From Apis mellifera (taxonomy: Eukaryota; Arthropoda; Insecta; Hymenoptera; Apidae), in contig NC_037646.1 in the NCBI RefSeq assembly GCF_003254395.2, positions 10,560,881 to 10,624,880 on the forward strand: a stretch of DNA of 64,000 nt, read 5' to 3'. Of this stretch, positions 59,866 through 64,000 are shown in pieces. The notes beneath the pieces were generated by a model. That model did no database searches, was not told the DNA's origin, and saw only the letters and a program-made list of their open reading frames with translations. Made by a program: the position numbers and the translations under genes. Positions within the stretch are counted from its first letter, which is position 1. The number at the start of each line of letters is the position of its first letter.

Positions 59866-62800
59866 ATGGTGGGTTATGTTCCACGCTGGCGCAGATATAG
59901 GACGATTAAGCTACAACAATGGAGCCTTAACGGATGCATATAATCGAGTCTGCCGTGCGTCAGTTATCCCCAGTGAAGCTTCCAGGAACCTAGACTTGCC
60001 ACTCGAAAGGCGACGAATTCCTAGGAAAAGGAGAAGGATATCGCGCGAGAAATTTTGCTTTCGACGAAATTTCATCGATTGATATCGAAAGAACTCGCGA
60101 AGAAGATCCCAAAGGCACTTGGAATCCTTCCTCTCTCTTGCGTGAAATCGTAAAATATCTATTTTGGGTTTACGTTTCACTGACGATTAAGCTACAACAA
60201 TGGAGCCTTAACGGGTGCATATAATCGAGTCTATTGCCGTGCATCAGTTATTCGTGAAGCTTGCAGGAACCAAGACTTGCCACTCGAGACGAAATTCTGA
60301 GCGAAAAGAGAAGGATATCGCACGAGAAATTTTACTTTCGACGAAATTTTATCAGCTACTACCGAAAGAACTCGCGAAAAAAAGACTAAAACACTTGGCA
60401 TCCCTGCATGAAATTATAAAATATCAATTTTGAAGGGCTCTAATATCAATGTAAAGCTTCTAGAAACTGAAACTTGCCACTTTCCAACAAAAATGAAACG
60501 AAAGAAAAAGATATCGCGCGAGAAATTTTACTTTTGACAAATTTATCAACTACTAGAACTACTAGATCAATTATCAACTACTGAAAGAAAAAGGACCTAA
60601 AAGCACTTGGCATTCCTGCGTAAAATTGTAGAATATCAATTTTGAAGGGCTCAATATCAGTGTGAAGCTTCCAGGAACCGAAACTTGCCACTCGAGACGA
60701 ATTCCAAGCAAAAATGAAACGGAAGAAAAAGTATCAACTATTATCGAAAGAATTCGCAAAAAAGGGCCTAAAGCACTTGGCATCCCTGCGTAAAATTGTA
60801 GAATATCAATTTTGAAAAGGTCCAATATCAATGTGAAGCTTCCAAAAACCGAAACTTGCCACTTTCCAAGCAAAAATGAAACGGAAGAAAAAAATATCGC
60901 ACGAGAAATTTTATTTTTAACAAAATTTATTAGCTACTACTAAAAAAAAAAGGGCCTAAAAGCGCTTGGCATTCCTGCATAAAATTGTAAAATATCAATT
61001 TTGAAGGGCTTCAATATCAATATAAAGCTTCCAAGAATTGAAACAAATTCCAAGCAAAAATGAAATGGAAGAAAAAGTATCAGCTATTATCGAAAGAATT
61101 CGCGAAAAAGGGCCCAAAAGCACTTGGCATCCCTGCATGAAATTATAAAATATCAATTTTTAAGGGCTTCAATATCAGTGTGAAGCTTCCAGAAACTGAA
61201 ACTTGCTACTTGAGACGAAATTCTGAGCAAAAATGAAACGGAAGAAAAAGTATCAGCTATTATCGAAAAAATTCGCGAAAAAGAGCCTAAAGCACTTGGC
61301 ATCCCTGCGTAAAATTGTAAAATATTAATTTTGAAGGGCTCCAATATCAGCTACTACCGAAAGAACTCGTGAAAAAAGGTCCAAAAGCACTTGGCATCCC
61401 TGCGTAAAATTGTAAAATATCAATTTTGAAGGGGTCCAATATCAATGTGAAGCTTCCAAGAACTAAAACCTGTCACTTTCCAAGCAAAAATGAAACGAAA
61501 GAAAAAGATATCGCGTGAGAAATTTTACTTTTAACCAAATTTATCAACTACTACTGAAAGAAAAAGAGCCTAAAAACACTTGGCATCCCTGCCAAGAAAG
61601 TAAAATTGTAAAATATCAATTTTGAAGGACTCCAATATCAAAATGAAGTTTCCAGGAATCGAAACTTGCCATTTTCCAAGCAAAAATGAAACGGAAGAAA
61701 AAGATATCGCGCGAGAAATTTTACTTTTGACAAAATTTATCAGCTATTACTGAAAGAAAAAGGACCTAAAAGCACTTGGCATCCCTGCCAAGAAAGTAAA
61801 ATTGTAAAATATCAATTTTGAAATGCTGCAATATCAATGTTCCACTGACACAAATATAGGATGATTAAGCTACAACAATGGAGCCTTAACGAATGCATAT
61901 AATTGAATCTGCCGTGCGTCAGTTATCTGTGAAGCTTCCAGGAACCGAGATTTACCACTCGAAACGAATTCCAAGCAAAAATGAAACAAAAGAAAAAGAT
62001 AACGTGCGAGAAATTTTACTTTTGACAAAATTTATTAGCTACTATCGAAAGAATTCGCGAAAAAGGATCTAAAGCACTCGGCATCCCTATGTAAAATTGT
62101 AAAATATCAATTTTGAAGAGGTCCAATATCAATATGAAGCTTCCAGGAATTGAAACTTGCCACTCGAGACGAATTCCAATTAAAAATGAAACGAAAGAAA
62201 ATGTATCAGCTACTACCAAAAGAACTCGCGAAAAAAGAGCCTAAAAGCACTTGGCATCCCTGCGTAAAATTGTAAAATATCAATTTTGAAGGGCTTCAAT
62301 ATCAATATAAAGCTTCCAGGAACCTAGACTTGCTACTCGAGACGAATTCCAATTAAAAATGAAACGGAAGAAAAAATATCAGCTACTACCAAAAGAAAAA
62401 AGTACTCGCGAAAAAAGAGCCTAAAAGCACTTGGCATCTCAAGCACTGCGTGCAATTGTAAAATATCAATTTTGAAGGGCTTCAATATCAATATCAATAT
62501 AAACCTTCCTAAAGAAATCGAAACTTGCCACTCGAGACGAATTCCAATTAAAAATGAAACGGAAGAAAAAATATCAACTACTACCGAAAGAACTCGCGAA
62601 AAAAGAGCCTAAAAGCACTTGGCATCCCTGAAATTGTAAAATATCAATTTTTGGAGTGGCTTATGCTTCACTGACGATTAAGCTACAACAATGGAGTCTT
62701 AACAGATGCATATAATCGAGTCTAGGAACCTAGAGGCGAAAAACGAGGAATTCTGAGGAAAAATGAAACAGAAGGAAAAGATATCGCGAGAAATTTTGGA

Positions 62801-62890
62801 GCTCGGGTACGTGGGTGCGCCACTGCCCAAAGGACTCACGAAGCAGGGTCATTAAAGACCCCTCGGTCCCCCCTGCGTGAAATCGTAAAA
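59866..62890. repeat. tandem array K, roughly 90-300 bp units, about 14 copies, with a longer variant
   Basis: GCACTTGGCATCCCTGCGTA and its variants recur at about 60113, 60392, 60602, 60772, 60959, 61120, 61290, 61387, 61577, 61772, 62070, 62249, 62428 and 62617. Other unit parts are GTGAAGCTTCCAGGAACCGA, AACTTGCCACTCGAGACGAA, GATATCGCGCGAGAAATTTT and AAAATATCAATTTTGAAGGG. A longer form containing GATTAAGCTACAACAATGGA appears at about 59904, 60186, 61863 and 62678. The first unit (59880-60180) and last unit (62640-62890) are GC/CpG-rich; internal ones are AT-shifted. Confidence 0.94.
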
Positions 62891-64000
62891 GATAATATTC
62901 TTTTTACATTATCAAACTCCGTTGCAAAAAATTTCCAAACGTCAACAAAAAAATATACAATGGAGAAAGAATTAAGGGGGGGGAAAAGCTAAAATCCGTC
63001 GAGAAATTGACGCGTCAAAGGAGGAGCACAATAATAACAATAACTCACGGATCGTCGTAACAGATCGCGAAAGAAGCAGACAACAATGAATGAGGAGGCC
63101 AGAGTTCTCGACTTTCTAAAAAAGACTCCTCCGATCCCCTATCTGCCGATACACTTTTATCGCGACTTTATCCCTTTAATCTCCCCTCCCCTCTTCGATC
63201 TTTTATTCATCGCGCGTAGATATCAAGTCGTTCCGCCCCTCGACACCTTCTTTCCGCGTATCGTCTCTAAAAGCTCGGCTGCTTTTCCGCTCGGACGCGT
63301 TGCTTCGCATGCAAGGAGGAATGGAATGGCGGCATGCAAACCACGAAAAGATCGGCACGCGCGAACACACCGCGTTTTTATCCCCTATAAACGCACGGGA
63401 TAAACGTAGATCCGGTTACAATCCGCGACAATTTTGTCGCACGCGTCGAATATATGAATGGATCCGCGTCAACCTCTGTTCGATCATTATGCGTTCCACG
63501 ACTCGAGAGGGAAAATAATTTTCTTTCTTAAAAAACAAAGAGAATTTTTGTTATTGAATTGGATTAGATTCGATGAATACGAAGAAAGAGATTTATTACA
63601 ATAAATGTGATCGCGGTATCTTTTTTTATTCCGTACGTTGAGCTTTGAGAATTGAACTAGATAAATGAGATATTGGAATTTAAGAAATTCAGTTTATTGA
63701 CTCCACAAGAACGAAATGCGAATTTACGTGAGATCTTTAACAGCGAAATGTTCACAAATTTTGAAAATTTCATTTCTTCTGCTCGGCTAACGATCGATAC
63801 AATTTTTACGAGGATCTCCTTAAATTTTACGATCTCCACATCATGCTAGCTCCATTTCGCGACCTGAAGATATCGTCGATTAATTATTTCGAATAGAGAA
63901 GACGTTTGGAGATCAGAACTGGTTCCGTAATTTGAACCAAGAAAAATTGTAATGAAAAATAGAAATTCGTTCCTTTATTTCGATAGTCGAAGTTGAACCA
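62891..64000. other. single-copy non-coding DNA
   Basis: No supported gene and no continuation of the Ig domain. A GC-richer patch lies at 63080-63480, and the rest is AT-rich to the window end. The frame at 63086-63403 has no recognisable domain. Confidence 0.5.

Noticed and set aside
60574..62219. Minus-strand frames in array K with a repeated WQVSVPGSFTLIL peptide
   Set aside because: They are translations of the tandem unit. Unit lengths vary and are not multiples of three, frames break repeatedly, and there is no start or splice context.
655..62890. Tandem arrays as CRISPR arrays
   Set aside because: Units are contiguous or diverged without unique spacers, and all other evidence is of an insect nuclear genome.
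52309..64000. Search for the next Ig exon
   Set aside because: I checked for an acceptor followed in phase 0 by a Trp and a D.A.Y.C-type end of an Ig domain on the + strand and found no convincing candidate; the exon is probably beyond the window.
1..64000. tRNA, rRNA or known microRNA genes
   Set aside because: No tRNA-like box A/box B pair, no rRNA similarity and no familiar insect microRNA sequence was noticed by eye; a structure-based search was not possible.

Overview
This is eukaryotic, almost entirely non-coding DNA. It is AT-rich but CpG-rich, full of poly-A/T tracts and microsatellites, and carries degenerate Tc1/mariner elements. Together these suggest an insect, most likely a bee close to Apis (inferred from base composition and mariner ends; not proven). 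Nothing looks prokaryotic, and most open frames are chance frames or frames created by repeats.

One gene can be supported, on the + strand. A signal-peptide exon (45794-45895, bounded by AG and GTAAGT) joins in exact phase, across a 6.27 kb intron, to an exon (52166-52308, AG..GTGAGT). The second exon encodes a linker and the start of an immunoglobulin-type domain (a LPC motif with the first Ig cysteine). The rest of the gene is not visible and probably lies past 64000. Everything upstream of 45.8 kb could be a long 5' intron or intergenic DNA. A fused acceptor/donor CAG|GTAAGT at 336/337 may be a recursive-splicing point.

Transposons: (1) a DD41D Tc1/mariner element on the - strand (11250-12060) with both terminal inverted repeats, the catalytic half but no DNA-binding half; (2) a second copy with the same ends (20804-21484) that keeps the DNA-binding half and has lost the catalytic core, followed by a partial tandem duplicate (21520-21764); (3) a DD34D mariner (43847-44766) with intact ends and catalytic triad but no transposase start; (4) a heavily decayed mariner fossil inside the Ig-gene intron (about 50116-50815).

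The dominant feature is eleven separate tandem arrays (A-K, about 65-290 bp units, 3 to about 17 copies each), together roughly a quarter of the window. Each has its own unit, apparently copied from local sequence. In several arrays the outermost units are GC/CpG-rich and merge into flanking unique DNA, while internal units differ from them mainly by C-to-T and G-to-A changes. This founder-at-the-ends, AT-decay-inside pattern is the most interesting thing seen here.

Layout: array A 0.66-1.38 kb; B 4.18-5.46; DD41D copy 1 at 11.25-12.06; C 12.68-15.18; D 17.96-20.12; DD41D copies 2/3 at 20.80-21.81; E 24.56-25.37; AT-rich block 27.02-27.76; F 29.11-30.31; G 32.51-34.36; H 36.66-37.39; I 38.83-41.54; mariner 43.85-44.77; Ig exons 45.79 and 52.17 with a mariner fossil between; J 56.52-57.30; K 59.87-62.89. 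Some GC-richer islands between arrays look like candidate regulatory DNA, but none can be proven from sequence alone.
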